A DNA stretch of 64,000 bases from NCBI RefSeq assembly GCF_019048865.1, contig NZ_CP077604.1:1-64000 (forward strand), written 5' to 3'. How positions within the stretch are numbered: the stretch's first letter is position 1; each line of letters opens with the position of its first letter. The stretch is from Aquihabitans sp. G128 (GTDB lineage: Bacteria; Actinomycetota; Acidimicrobiia; Acidimicrobiales; Iamiaceae). Below the pieces are notes generated by a model that made no database searches, was not told the DNA's origin, and saw nothing but the letters and a program-made list of their open reading frames with translations. The position numbers and the translations under genes were made by a program. Positions 40,253-48,400 of this stretch are shown in pieces.

Positions 40253-40277
40253 ACTTGACCGCGCAGTCAAGTAAGGT
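40253..40277 (+). promoter_or_regulatory. Operator and -10 box before the SDR gene
   Basis: ACTTGAC-N6-GTCAAGT (40253-40272) is a perfect 7-bp inverted repeat. It is followed by a -10 box TAAGGT (40272-40277) that ends 9 bases before the ATG at 40287. The layout suggests repression by a dimeric regulator such as a TetR or GntR family protein. Confidence 0.55.
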
Positions 40278-40286
40278 CGCGGGCCT

Positions 40287-41069
40287 ATGGAGATCAACGG
40301 CATCAGCGCAATCGTCACCGGCGGGGCCTCGGGCCTCGGAGAGGCAACCAGCCGCCAGCTCGCCTCGCTCGGCGCCAAGGTGGTCGTGGCCGACCTCGAC
40401 CGGCAGCAGGAGAAGGGCGAAGCCCTCGCCAAGGAGATCGGCGGCGTCTTCGTGGCGTGCGACGTCACCAAGACCGACGAGATCATCGCCGCGGTCGAGG
40501 CCGCCAAGGAGCTCGGACCCCTCAAGGCGCTGGTCAACTGCGCCGGCATCGGCTGGGCCACCCGCACCATCGGCCGCGACGGCCAGTACGAGTCCGCCCA
40601 CGACCTCGACATCTTCAAGAAGGTCATCGAGATCAACCTGGTCGGCACCTTCGACGCCATCCGCATCGCCGCCACGGCCATGTCGCAGAACGAGCCCGAC
40701 GAGTTCGGCGAGCGGGGCGCCATCGTCAACACCGCGTCGGTCGCCGCCGAGGACGGCCAGATCGGCCAGGCCAGCTACTCGGCCTCCAAGGGCGGCGTCG
40801 TCGGCATGACCCTCCCGATCGCCCGCGACCTCTCGGCATCGGGCATCCGGGTCAACTGCATCCTCCCCGGCCTGATCGACACCCCGATCTACGGCGAGGG
40901 CGAGGCGGCCGAGCAGTTCAAGGAGCGCCTCGGCGCCGGGGTGCTGTTCCCCAAGCGCCTGGGCCAGGCCGGCGAGTTCGCCACCCTGGCGGCCGAGCTG
41001 CTGCGCAACAGCTACATGAACGCCGAGTCGATCCGCATCGACGCCGGCATCCGCATGCAGCCGAAGTGA
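40287..41069 (+). CDS. Short-chain dehydrogenase, 3-hydroxyacyl-CoA dehydrogenase type II-like
   Basis: A 260-residue NAD-binding SDR. The cofactor motif is VTGGASGLGEATSRQLASLG, and the acidic DLDR after the second strand favours NAD. NCAGIGWATRT, the catalytic Ser in NTASVAAEDGQIGQ and YSASKGG (Tyr and Lys) complete the active site. The sequence resembles HSD17B10-type 3-hydroxyacyl-CoA dehydrogenases of fatty-acid or branched-chain degradation. The perfect operator palindrome before its promoter suggests substrate-responsive control. It is transcribed alone and ends at a strong hairpin. Confidence 0.9.
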   Translation: MEINGISAIVTGGASGLGEATSRQLASLGAKVVVADLDRQQEKGEALAKEIGGVFVACDVTKTDEIIAAVEAAKELGPLKALVNCAGIGWATRTIGRDGQYESAHDLDIFKKVIEINLVGTFDAIRIAATAMSQNEPDEFGERGAIVNTASVAAEDGQIGQASYSASKGGVVGMTLPIARDLSASGIRVNCILPGLIDTPIYGEGEAAEQFKERLGAGVLFPKRLGQAGEFATLAAELLRNSYMNAESIRIDAGIRMQPK

Positions 41070-41107
41070 CCTGAGCCCTCCCGCCAGCGCGACGCCGCGC
41101 GGACCTC

Positions 41108-41139
41108 GACGACCGCCCGGCCGGTGCCGGGCGGTCGTC
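41108..41139. terminator. Perfect 14-bp hairpin between convergent SDR and HAD genes
   Basis: Arms 41108-41121 and 41126-41139 are exact complements with a 4-base loop (CGGT), 39 bases after the SDR stop and 12 before the HAD stop. Likely a bidirectional terminator. Confidence 0.8.
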
Positions 41140-41150
41140 CGCGTCCGGGG

Positions 41151-41780
41151 TCAGGCGTTGCGGCTCGCCGCCTTGCCCACCCACACGGGGACGTGGGCCC
41201 GCTCGAGCAGCTCGGTGTCACCGCTGGAGTTGCCGTAGGCCCACACCACCTCCGGGTGGTCGCCGTCGAGCCAGGCATCGAGGCGGACGGCCTTCTCGGG
41301 GCCGCGCACGTTGGGCGAGGCCAGGCGGCCGGTGAGGCGATCGTCGGCGCCGACCTCCATCTCCACCGCGATGACGTGGTCGAAGCGCTCCGCCGACGCG
41401 TACGGCGCCAGGTAGGTGAGCAGCGAGGCCGAGACGATGACCAGCTCGTGGCCGTGCTCGCGGTGCCAGGCCACCTGCTCGGCCATGTCCGGCCGGATCC
41501 GGGCGGGGAGCGTCCGGGCGTAGTCGGCACCCGCCTCGCGGAACCAGGCTGCCTCCCGGCCGCGCAGGAGCGCGGCGAGCAGCGCCTCCTTCACGGCGTC
41601 GCGGTGGTGCAGCTCGCTCTGCAGGCGGCCGAGCCGGGCTCGGGCGGCCAAGGGCGCCACCGCGCTGACCGCCCGGGCCACCTGCCGGGACCCGCAGGTC
41701 CGGACGAGGAACGGGAGCAGCGTGTCGCGCTGGGTGAGGGTGCCGTCGAAGTCGAAGGCGGCGATGCGGCGGGGAGGCAC
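41151..41780 (-). CDS. HAD-family phosphatase (HAD-IB type)
   Basis: A 209-residue HAD hydrolase. Motif I FDFDGTLTQRDTLLPFL holds both catalytic aspartates, motif II is VIVSASLLTYL, the lysine lies in RGPEKAVRLDAWL, and motif IV is AYGNSSGDTELLERA. The helical cap between motifs I and II is like SerB and the phospholipid-phosphatase-like HAD-IB group. It removes phosphate from a small molecule or lipid, substrate unknown. TAGGCT (41794-41789) ends 8 bases before the GTG at 41780. Confidence 0.9.
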   Translation of the reverse strand: MPPRRIAAFDFDGTLTQRDTLLPFLVRTCGSRQVARAVSAVAPLAARARLGRLQSELHHRDAVKEALLAALLRGREAAWFREAGADYARTLPARIRPDMAEQVAWHREHGHELVIVSASLLTYLAPYASAERFDHVIAVEMEVGADDRLTGRLASPNVRGPEKAVRLDAWLDGDHPEVVWAYGNSSGDTELLERAHVPVWVGKAASRNA

Positions 41781-41837
41781 GGCGGTCGAGCCTAGGGGTC
41801 CTCGAAGAGGCGAGCGGGTGGCCGTCCGGCGCTGGCG

Positions 41838-42740
41838 TCAGCGGCGGGGGAGCAGGTGGCCGAGGGCCGCCTCGAGGTCGGTGTCGGCGAAGGTGAAGCC
41901 GGTGGCCGTCAGCACCCCGGGGGTCACCCGGTCCGAGGTGAACAGCAGCGAGCCGAGCAGGTCGCCCACCCCGAACGGCAGGTGGCGGACGGCGCGGGGG
42001 ATCGTGAGGAAGGTCGGCCGCTTGACCGCGTCGCCGACCGCATCGGTGAACGCCGCGTTGGTCACGGGGTTCGGCGCCACCAGGTTGACCGGTCCGACGA
42101 CGGCGTCGGTGTCGATCGCGTGGCGGATGGCGGCCACCTCGTCGCGCAGGGTGATCCACGAGATCCACTGGTCCCCACGGCCGGCCTTGGCCCCCAGCCC
42201 GAGCTTGAACGCCGGCAGCTGGGCGCCGAGCGAGCCCCCCTTCGGCGACAGGACGATGCCGGTCCGCACGATGGCGGTCCGGATGCCCGCCTCGGTCGCC
42301 GCCCGCGTGGGCGCCTCCCAGTCGCGGCAGACGCCGGCGAGGAAGTCGTCGCCCGAGGCCGAGGACTCGGTGAGCACCTCGTCGCCGCGGTCGCCGTAGT
42401 ACCCGATGGCCGAGCCGCTGACGAGCACGCTCGGCTTCGATGCGAGGCCGGCCAGGGCGCCGCACAGCAGCGTGGTGCCCCGGCTGCGGCTGTCGTGGAT
42501 CCGCTGGCGCTGGGCCGTCGTCCACGGACCGGCCGCGATGCCCTCGCCCGCCAGGTGGACCACGGCGTCGATGCCCTCGAGCGCGGTGGCGTCGATGGTG
42601 CCCGCCGCCGGGTCCCACCGGACGGTGCCCGACCCGCTGTCGGCCCGCACGATCGGCACCACCCGGTGCCCATCTGCTCGCAGCGAGGCGGTGAGCGCCG
42701 TGCCGATGAGTCCGGTCGACCCGGTGATGGCGATGTCCAT
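41838..42740 (-). CDS. TIGR01777 family SDR epimerase-like protein (YfcH-like)
   Basis: A 300-residue extended SDR. It starts with MDIAITGSTGLIGTALTASL (cofactor loop). VVHLAGEGIAAGPWTTAQRQ and SGSAIGYYGDRGDEVLTESS are blocks characteristic of TIGR01777/YfcH. The C terminus LTATGFTFADTDLEAAL is the DUF1731 tail. The natural substrate of this widespread family is not known; relatives have been connected to cell division and redox metabolism. AGGAG lies ten bases before the ATG at 42740. The HAD gene follows on the same strand after 57 bases but has its own promoter. Confidence 0.92.
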   Translation of the reverse strand: MDIAITGSTGLIGTALTASLRADGHRVVPIVRADSGSGTVRWDPAAGTIDATALEGIDAVVHLAGEGIAAGPWTTAQRQRIHDSRSRGTTLLCGALAGLASKPSVLVSGSAIGYYGDRGDEVLTESSASGDDFLAGVCRDWEAPTRAATEAGIRTAIVRTGIVLSPKGGSLGAQLPAFKLGLGAKAGRGDQWISWITLRDEVAAIRHAIDTDAVVGPVNLVAPNPVTNAAFTDAVGDAVKRPTFLTIPRAVRHLPFGVGDLLGSLLFTSDRVTPGVLTATGFTFADTDLEAALGHLLPRR

Positions 42741-42830
42741 GGCGTGAGCGCTCCTGGTTGGGACCGATCGGCGGTGCGGCACGTGCAGGCTCGCACACGC
42801 CGATCCGAACGGCGGGGTGGCAGGGCCACC

Positions 42831-42836
42831 TACCCT
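42831..42836 (+). promoter_or_regulatory. -10 box (TACCCT) for mscL
   Basis: TACCCT lies 41 bases before the ATG, followed by AAGGAAAGG as a ribosome site, so this mRNA should have a short leader. Confidence 0.35.
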
Positions 42837-42877
42837 GGCGCCACCTGGACAACCCTCAAGGAAAGGCCCCCCCTCCC

Positions 42878-43288
42878 ATGCTCCAAGAGTTCAAGAAGTT
42901 CCTGTTGCGCGGCAACGTCATCGACCTCGCCATCGCCGTGGTCATCGGCACCGCGTTCAAGGCGGTGGTCGGCGCGCTGGTGGCCAACATCGTCATGCCG
43001 ATCGTCGGCATCATCGGCGGGAAGCCGACGTTCGACGACTACACGATCACCATCAACGACAGCGTGATCAGGTGGGGCTCGTTCGTGACCGCGGTGGTGA
43101 GCTTCGTGATCATCGCCTTCGCCCTGTTCGTGATGATCAAGTCGTTCGAGAGGCTGCAGGACCTGCGCAAGGGCGCAGCCGACACGGCCGAGACCAACGA
43201 GCCGCTGACCGTGGGCGAGGAGCTCCTCGCCGAGATCCGCGACCTGCTCAAGGCCGGTGGCACCGGGACGCCCGCACCGCCCGCCTGA
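42878..43288 (+). CDS. mscL: Large-conductance mechanosensitive channel MscL
   Basis: A 136-residue inner-membrane channel that opens under osmotic downshock and releases solutes. It begins MLQEFKKFLLRGNVIDLAIA, the conserved amphipathic start and first helix, continues AVVGALVANIVMPIVGIIGG, has a short loop, and a second helix RWGSFVTAVVSFVIIAFALF. The cytoplasmic C-terminal helix is VGEELLAEIRDLLK. Length and layout fit the family exactly. It is followed by a very strong hairpin and faces the LPXTG gene. Confidence 0.96.
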   Translation: MLQEFKKFLLRGNVIDLAIAVVIGTAFKAVVGALVANIVMPIVGIIGGKPTFDDYTITINDSVIRWGSFVTAVVSFVIIAFALFVMIKSFERLQDLRKGAADTAETNEPLTVGEELLAEIRDLLKAGGTGTPAPPA

Positions 43289-43298
43289 ACCTGGTCCG

Positions 43299-43343
43299 GA
43301 ACGCGACGGTGCCCCGGCCAGTGGCCGGGGCACCGTCGCGTTC
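43299..43343. terminator. Perfect 21-bp hairpin between mscL and the LPXTG gene
   Basis: Arms 43299-43319 and 43323-43343 are exact complements with a 3-base loop (AGT). It is the longest perfect stem seen in this window and lies between convergent stops, so it should stop both transcripts. Confidence 0.88.
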
Positions 43344-43378
43344 GGGTGGTGCTGCGGGGCGGGGAGGGGCCCCAGGGC

Positions 43379-43957
43379 TCAGGCGGCTGCGGGAGCCGAC
43401 GAGCGGCGCTTGCGGGTGCCGAGCAGCAGGAGGCCGCCGGCGGCCAGGAGGCCGGCGCCGACGAGGCCCATGCCGCTGGTGTTCGAGCCGGTCCGGGGCA
43501 GCGAGGTCCCGCCCGTGCCGCCGGTCCCAGGCGTGGTGACCGGGGTGGTGGGGGCGGTCACGACGAAGCGGCCGAGGTAGTAGAGCTTCGGGGCCGCCCG
43601 GTTGGCGTTGACGTCGACGCCGCCCTTGGGCGGGCAGGGGCCGAGCACGTCGTAGGCGCCGGGGGCGAGGGTGGAGGGCACGGTGAACGACACGCTGTAG
43701 TTGCCGTTCTCGTCCGAGGTGGTCTTGACGGTGATGACCGGGGCGACCGTCGGGTTGCCAGCGAGGGCTTCCTCGGACTCCGGGTAGACGGTGATGGTGA
43801 TCTCCTGGTTGGGCTGGCAGCCCGAGCCGGAGACCGTGACCTGGCCACCCTGCACGACGGTGCCGGGGTTGACCACGGTGGGGTCGTACTGCGCCGCGGC
43901 CGGGGCTGCGAACAGGGCGACGAGCATCGTCGCTCCGATGAGAACCTTGCGGATCAT
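43379..43957 (-). CDS. LPXTG-anchored surface protein
   Basis: A 192-residue exported protein. It has a signal peptide (MIRKVLIGATMLVALFAAPAAA), an immunoglobulin-like domain (GGQVTVSGSGCQPNQEITI, then DENGNYSVSFTVP), a Thr/Pro/Gly spacer and a sortase signal: LPRTG near residue 154, a hydrophobic helix and the basic tail RKRR. A sortase would attach it to the cell wall. Two cysteines in the exported part may form a disulfide. GGAGGAAG precedes the ATG at 43957. It lies downstream of the DUF4012 gene on the same strand but appears to have its own promoter, TAGGTT at 44026-44021. No sortase gene is in the window. Confidence 0.9.
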   Translation of the reverse strand: MIRKVLIGATMLVALFAAPAAAQYDPTVVNPGTVVQGGQVTVSGSGCQPNQEITITVYPESEEALAGNPTVAPVITVKTTSDENGNYSVSFTVPSTLAPGAYDVLGPCPPKGGVDVNANRAAPKLYYLGRFVVTAPTTPVTTPGTGGTGGTSLPRTGSNTSGMGLVGAGLLAAGGLLLLGTRKRRSSAPAAA

Positions 43958-43968
43958 GTGTGCTTCCT

Positions 43969-43987
43969 CCCTACGGGCCCCGTAGGG
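43969..43987 (-). promoter_or_regulatory. 5' leader hairpin touching the ribosome site of the LPXTG gene
   Basis: CCCTACGGG and its complement (43969-43977 and 43979-43987) form a perfect 9-bp palindrome. In the mRNA the downstream arm ends in the GG that begins the Shine-Dalgarno GGAGGAAG, so folding could limit ribosome access. A three-base loop would shorten the usable stem by one pair. Confidence 0.4.
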
Positions 43988-44072
43988 CCGCCCGACGGCG
44001 CGCAGACGGCGCCGCCGCCAAACCTAGCTGATGGGATGCTGCGCAGGGAAGGGATGCCTCGGTCCGGGGCCG

Positions 44073-46382
44073 TCAGCGGCGGACGCCGGACCGGAGCACC
44101 ACGCGCTCCTCTGCGGTCACGTCGACGCTCAGCGTGGTGCCGGACGCGCCGTCGAAGCGGCCGTGCGCCACCGAGATGCGGGCCTGGAAGCGATCCGGGG
44201 CCACCACCGGCTGCGGCAGGTAGGCGAACCGGTAGCCCGTGCGCAGGTCCAGCCCGCCCCGGAGCTCGAGGTCGACCGTCACCGTGCCTCCCGGGGGCAC
44301 GAGGAGCAGGGGCGAGTCCCAGACGGCGAGGCGGAGGTCCCTGGTCGCAGCCACCGGCACCTCCTTGCCGTCGATCTTCGCCCCCGTGAAGGCCTGGGGC
44401 GAGTACACGCTGAGGGTGCTGACGTTGGTGCCGACCGGCGCCCCGCGGGTGTTGCCCACGACGGCCACCGGCAGGTCGGTGGTGGGGACGGTGTTGCGCA
44501 GCACGATGTGGGCGGTGGCGCGCACGGCACCGGTCCGGGCGTCGACGGTGGCCCGGTAGGTCACGTCGCGCTGGAGGTAGGCGTCGATCTTGTTGTTGCC
44601 CACGTTCTGGCTCACGACCATGAGGGCGTCGTCGCCCTTCGGCACCGAGACCCCGCCGTCGGCGCCGAGGCGGTGGTACAGCGCCTGCTCATCGGGGTCC
44701 GGGCTCCAGATCTGCAGGTGGCGGCCCCGGCTCGCCGGGCCGAGCACGTCGCCGAGCTTCCGGGGGGCCGGCAAGGAGGCCTCGGTGAGCTTCTCGAACG
44801 TCGCCTTGGTGGCCGCGGCGAGGAAGTCGCCTCGCTGGGCGCGGTCGCCGAGCACGAGGTACTGGTCCTTGGTGAGCAGGCTCACGGCGTTGTCGGCCGT
44901 GAACGGGACGTCGAGGCCCTCGACGCGCACGGGACCGGAGAGCTGGAGCAGCGCGGCGAGACCGGTGGGGTCGACGGCGATGACGCCGTCGACGGCCTGG
45001 CCCCCGGCCTGCGGGTAGAGCTGGGCGAGCACGGCGGCGTCGCTCGGCCAGTCGGGGGAGAAGGTGGTGTCCTGGAGGAAGAAGGCGGGGTCGAAGCGGC
45101 CGTAGCGGTCGGTGTAGGCCTTCTGGCCGCTGATGGTGCGCTCGTTCGGGCTCCCGCCCTCGATCAGGTCGTCGATGCGGCCGGACCGCACGAGCTCGAC
45201 GTCGCCGTCGTCGGCCTCCAGCTCGGCGTAGCTGCCCACGAAGCCCCCGGCCCCGCGCAGCTCCGCGGGTTGGAGGAAGGCCACGAGGTAGCGCCGTGGG
45301 CCACGGCGTCCCAGCAGGTCGGGCACTACCCGGACGAGGTCGTCGGCGAGGTCGGCGTCGTCGCTGGCGTCGCGCACCTCGGCGTGGAAGTCGTCGACCC
45401 GAGACCGGAGGGGGCCCACGAGCCAGAGGTCGTCGAGGTCGGCCAGGTGCCGCTCGGCGTCGTCGAGCGCCGCGCTCGCGCGACTGGCCTGCGGGCCGAG
45501 GTCGCTCACCTCGTCGAGGTCGATGCGGCCCTGGTAGCGCAGGCCGTCGTAGTCGGTGGACACCAGGTTGTCGGCGGCCTGGCTGACCGCCAGGCCCTCC
45601 CGGACGGCGACCTGGACGGCTCGGAGCTGCTGGGCCAGCCCGGGGACCACGTGGCCCGGCACCACGAAGGGGGCGTTCAGCTTGTGGTCGGCGCGATCCA
45701 GGTGGCGCACGGCGAGGGCCAGCTGCGACTGGGCCCGATCGCTGTTCCCGGCGCGCACCGCGGCGAGGGCCGACCGGGCGGCGTTGGTGCCCGCCTCCAC
45801 GTCGTTCCGGCTGGAGAGCGCCGCCCAGGCCGTGGTGCCGAGGGCGACGACGACGAGCAGGACGGCCACGCCGAGGCCGGTGGCGATGGTCCGCCGCGGC
45901 CGGCGGCGGACCTGGCCGAAGCCCGACCCGAAGAGGCCCAGGAGCACGACGGCGGCCACGATCGGAGCGAGGAGCGGCGGGTCCATGGCGGGGTACCAGA
46001 GCACGGCGTTGGCCAGGGCCCCGGCGGTGACGGCCCCGACGACCTTCGAGCGCCGGGTGGCGCGGGCGCCGGAGAGGGCGGCGGCCAGCCCGATGAGCAC
46101 GAAGGCGAGCGCGGCCCCGCGAGCCGGGACGGCGGCGACGGCCCCCAGCACGAACCAGGTCCGGCGGTGGGCGTGACCGCCCACGAAGGTCACCACGGCG
46201 ACGACGAGGAACCGCTCGAGGGCGTCCAACGCGGCGTAGCCGGTCAGGACGAACGGAGCGGCGGTGGCCACCAGGCCGGCGACGAGGGCCAGGGCCACGG
46301 TGAGCTGGTTGGCTCGACGGCGACCCGTGCGGCCGGAGCCGGAGCGCGCGGCCCGATAGCGAGCGGAGATGGATGCGGTCAC
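44073..46382 (-). CDS. DUF4012 membrane-anchored extracellular protein
   Basis: A protein of about 769 residues. Residues 1-140 contain four to five hydrophobic segments (for example LTVALALVAGLVATAAPFVL, LAFVLIGLAAALSG and LLAPIVAAVVLLGLFG), then another helix near VLLVVVALGTTAWAAL. The rest is extracellular: a helical region (residues about 175-330) and the DUF4012 core with YLVAFLQPAELRGAGGFVGS, GRFDPAFFLQDTTFSPDWPS and GVIAVDPTGLAALLQLSGPV. This core resembles a LytR-CpsA-Psr-like relative. DUF4012 proteins occur in surface-polysaccharide clusters, and here a CapD-like gene is divergent from it. The GTG at 46382 is the most likely start but lacks a clear ribosome site. Confidence 0.85.
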   Translation of the reverse strand: MTASISARYRAARSGSGRTGRRRANQLTVALALVAGLVATAAPFVLTGYAALDALERFLVVAVVTFVGGHAHRRTWFVLGAVAAVPARGAALAFVLIGLAAALSGARATRRSKVVGAVTAGALANAVLWYPAMDPPLLAPIVAAVVLLGLFGSGFGQVRRRPRRTIATGLGVAVLLVVVALGTTAWAALSSRNDVEAGTNAARSALAAVRAGNSDRAQSQLALAVRHLDRADHKLNAPFVVPGHVVPGLAQQLRAVQVAVREGLAVSQAADNLVSTDYDGLRYQGRIDLDEVSDLGPQASRASAALDDAERHLADLDDLWLVGPLRSRVDDFHAEVRDASDDADLADDLVRVVPDLLGRRGPRRYLVAFLQPAELRGAGGFVGSYAELEADDGDVELVRSGRIDDLIEGGSPNERTISGQKAYTDRYGRFDPAFFLQDTTFSPDWPSDAAVLAQLYPQAGGQAVDGVIAVDPTGLAALLQLSGPVRVEGLDVPFTADNAVSLLTKDQYLVLGDRAQRGDFLAAATKATFEKLTEASLPAPRKLGDVLGPASRGRHLQIWSPDPDEQALYHRLGADGGVSVPKGDDALMVVSQNVGNNKIDAYLQRDVTYRATVDARTGAVRATAHIVLRNTVPTTDLPVAVVGNTRGAPVGTNVSTLSVYSPQAFTGAKIDGKEVPVAATRDLRLAVWDSPLLLVPPGGTVTVDLELRGGLDLRTGYRFAYLPQPVVAPDRFQARISVAHGRFDGASGTTLSVDVTAEERVVLRSGVRR

Positions 46383-46471
46383 GTTCGCCGAAGGGTTGTG
46401 GACGGTGGAACCGGATGACGGTACCGTGTCGGCGCCGGTCCAACCGCTCGGCTGCCTCGGGGGAGGGTGAC

Positions 46472-48385
46472 GTGGAACCAGGAGCTGGTCAGGAAGGACC
46501 GAGCGAAGCCGCCAGCGCGTCCGGCCCACGGACCGCCTCGCTCTCCGTCGCGCTCCGCCTGTCGTCCATCGCCGCCCGGCGGCGCATCCAGGCCGTCGCC
46601 GGCGCGTCGGCCATGGCGGGCTCCATCGTGGTCGCCACCTACCTCCGGTACGAGTTCAGCGTCGGCCACGGCGAGCACCTCCGCCACCTCCTGCTCTTCG
46701 CGCTCTACGGGGCCGTGATCTTCGTGGTGGTCGGCACCCTGCGCGGCCTCTACTCCGGCAAGCGGAGCTTCGGCTCGTTCGAGGAGCTCTCGACGCTGGT
46801 CGAAGCGATCCTGGGCACCACGCTCGTGCTGCTCGTGCTCGACCTGGCCCTCGGTCGCTACGTCCCCATGTCCGTGCCGCTGCTCGCCAGCACGCTGGTC
46901 CTCACCGCCAGCGCCGGCGTCCGCTACGTGTGGCGCTGGTACCTCGAGCAGCGGTTGCGGCCCACGAGCGACGACCTCGAGCGCGTCGTGGTCATCGGCG
47001 CCGGCGAGGGCGGGCAGCAGATCGTCACCGCCATGCTGCGCAACCCGAGCGGCCGCTACCTGCCCGTCGCCCTGCTCGACGACGACCCCATGAAGCGCAA
47101 CCTGCGCATCCGGGGCGTGCCCGTGCGCGGCGGACACGACCAGATCGAGTCGGTGGCGGACTCCGTGCGGGCCACGGTGGCCCTTCTCGCCATCCCGAGC
47201 GCCGGCTCCTCGCTCATCCGCGACGTCGAGGAGCGGGCCGGTCGAGCCGGGCTCCGCCTCCTCGTCCTGCCGGCGTCGAGCGAGCTCTACGGCGCCGAGG
47301 TCGGGGTGTCCGACATCCGCCCCGTCACGCCGGTCGACCTGCTCGGCCGCCACGAGCACGACTCCGACCTGGGCGCCATCGCCGGATACGTCACCGGCAA
47401 GCGGGTGCTGGTCACCGGCGCCGGCGGGTCCATCGGGTCCGAGCTGTGCCGCCAGATCTACCGGTTCGCCCCGGCGTCGCTGGTCATGCTGGAGCGCGAC
47501 GAGTCGGCGCTCCACGCGGTGCAGCTCTCCATCGAGGGCCGGGCCATGCTCGACAGCCGGAACCTCGTCGTCGCCGACATCCGCGACCACGCCCGCATCC
47601 AGCAGGTCTTCGCCGAGCACCGTCCGGAGGTCGTCTTCCACGCCGCCGCCCTCAAGCACCTCCCCCTGCTGGAGATGCACCCCAGCGAGGCGCTCAAGAC
47701 CAACGTCTGGGGCACGGTGGCGCTGCTGCAGGCGAGCCGAGCCGTGGGCGTCGAGCGCTTCGTCAACATCTCCACCGACAAGGCCGCCGACCCGATCAGC
47801 GTGCTGGGCTACACCAAGCGCCTCGCCGAGCGCCTCACGGCCCACGCCGCGAACGGGGTGGACGGCACCTACCTGAGCGTGCGGTTCGGCAACGTCCTCG
47901 GCAGCCGCGGCTCGGTGCTGACGGCGTTCACCGCCCAGATCGAGGCCGGGGGACCGGTCACCGTCACCGACCCCGACGTCACCCGCTACTTCATGACCGT
48001 CGAAGAGGCGGTGCAGCTGGTGATCCAGGCCGGCGCCGTCGGCCAGCCGGGCGAGGCGCTCGTGCTCGACATGGGCGAGCCGGTGCGCATCGACGACGTC
48101 GCCCGTCGGCTCATCGCCGAGGCCGATCGCCCGATCGACATCGTCTACACCGGCCTGCGCCCGGGCGAGAAGCTCCACGAGATCCTGTTCGCCGCCGACG
48201 AGGACGACGCTCGGCCGAGCCACCCGGGGATCTCCCACGTCCGGGTTCCGCCGCTCGATCCCGAGCAGCTCCCGACGGTGGATCGCGACGGCTTCGACCT
48301 GACCCGGGTGCTGGCCGAGACCTGCGAGCTGCCGGACCTCAGCCGGGACCCCGATCGCTCCTCGCTGCGCCGCTTCGCCTCCTGA
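46472..48385 (+). CDS. Membrane-bound nucleotide-sugar 4,6-dehydratase, CapD/PglF type
   Basis: A protein of 637 residues. Residues about 30-165 form four membrane helices (VAGASAMAGSIVVATYLRYE onwards). A CoA-binding-like Rossmann domain follows (VVVIGAGEGGQQIVTAMLRN). The catalytic SDR domain has VLVTGAGGSIGSELCRQIYR, FHAAALKHLPLLEMHPSEAL and ISTDKAADPISVLGYTKRLA. The residue four before the catalytic lysine is Leu instead of Tyr, as usual in this family, which has Met there. It converts UDP-GlcNAc-like sugars to 4-keto-6-deoxy intermediates for surface glycans. GTG 46472 lies behind GGGGGAGGG, and TACCGT at 46422-46427 may be the -10 box. Confidence 0.93.
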   Translation: MEPGAGQEGPSEAASASGPRTASLSVALRLSSIAARRRIQAVAGASAMAGSIVVATYLRYEFSVGHGEHLRHLLLFALYGAVIFVVVGTLRGLYSGKRSFGSFEELSTLVEAILGTTLVLLVLDLALGRYVPMSVPLLASTLVLTASAGVRYVWRWYLEQRLRPTSDDLERVVVIGAGEGGQQIVTAMLRNPSGRYLPVALLDDDPMKRNLRIRGVPVRGGHDQIESVADSVRATVALLAIPSAGSSLIRDVEERAGRAGLRLLVLPASSELYGAEVGVSDIRPVTPVDLLGRHEHDSDLGAIAGYVTGKRVLVTGAGGSIGSELCRQIYRFAPASLVMLERDESALHAVQLSIEGRAMLDSRNLVVADIRDHARIQQVFAEHRPEVVFHAAALKHLPLLEMHPSEALKTNVWGTVALLQASRAVGVERFVNISTDKAADPISVLGYTKRLAERLTAHAANGVDGTYLSVRFGNVLGSRGSVLTAFTAQIEAGGPVTVTDPDVTRYFMTVEEAVQLVIQAGAVGQPGEALVLDMGEPVRIDDVARRLIAEADRPIDIVYTGLRPGEKLHEILFAADEDDARPSHPGISHVRVPPLDPEQLPTVDRDGFDLTRVLAETCELPDLSRDPDRSSLRRFAS

Positions 48386-48400
48386 GCGGAGGCGGCGGGC

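Noticed and set aside
44031..46418. A 795-codon open frame opposite the DUF4012 gene
   Set aside because: Antisense shadow: the composition is Gly/Val/Glu repeats and the other strand carries conserved DUF4012 blocks.
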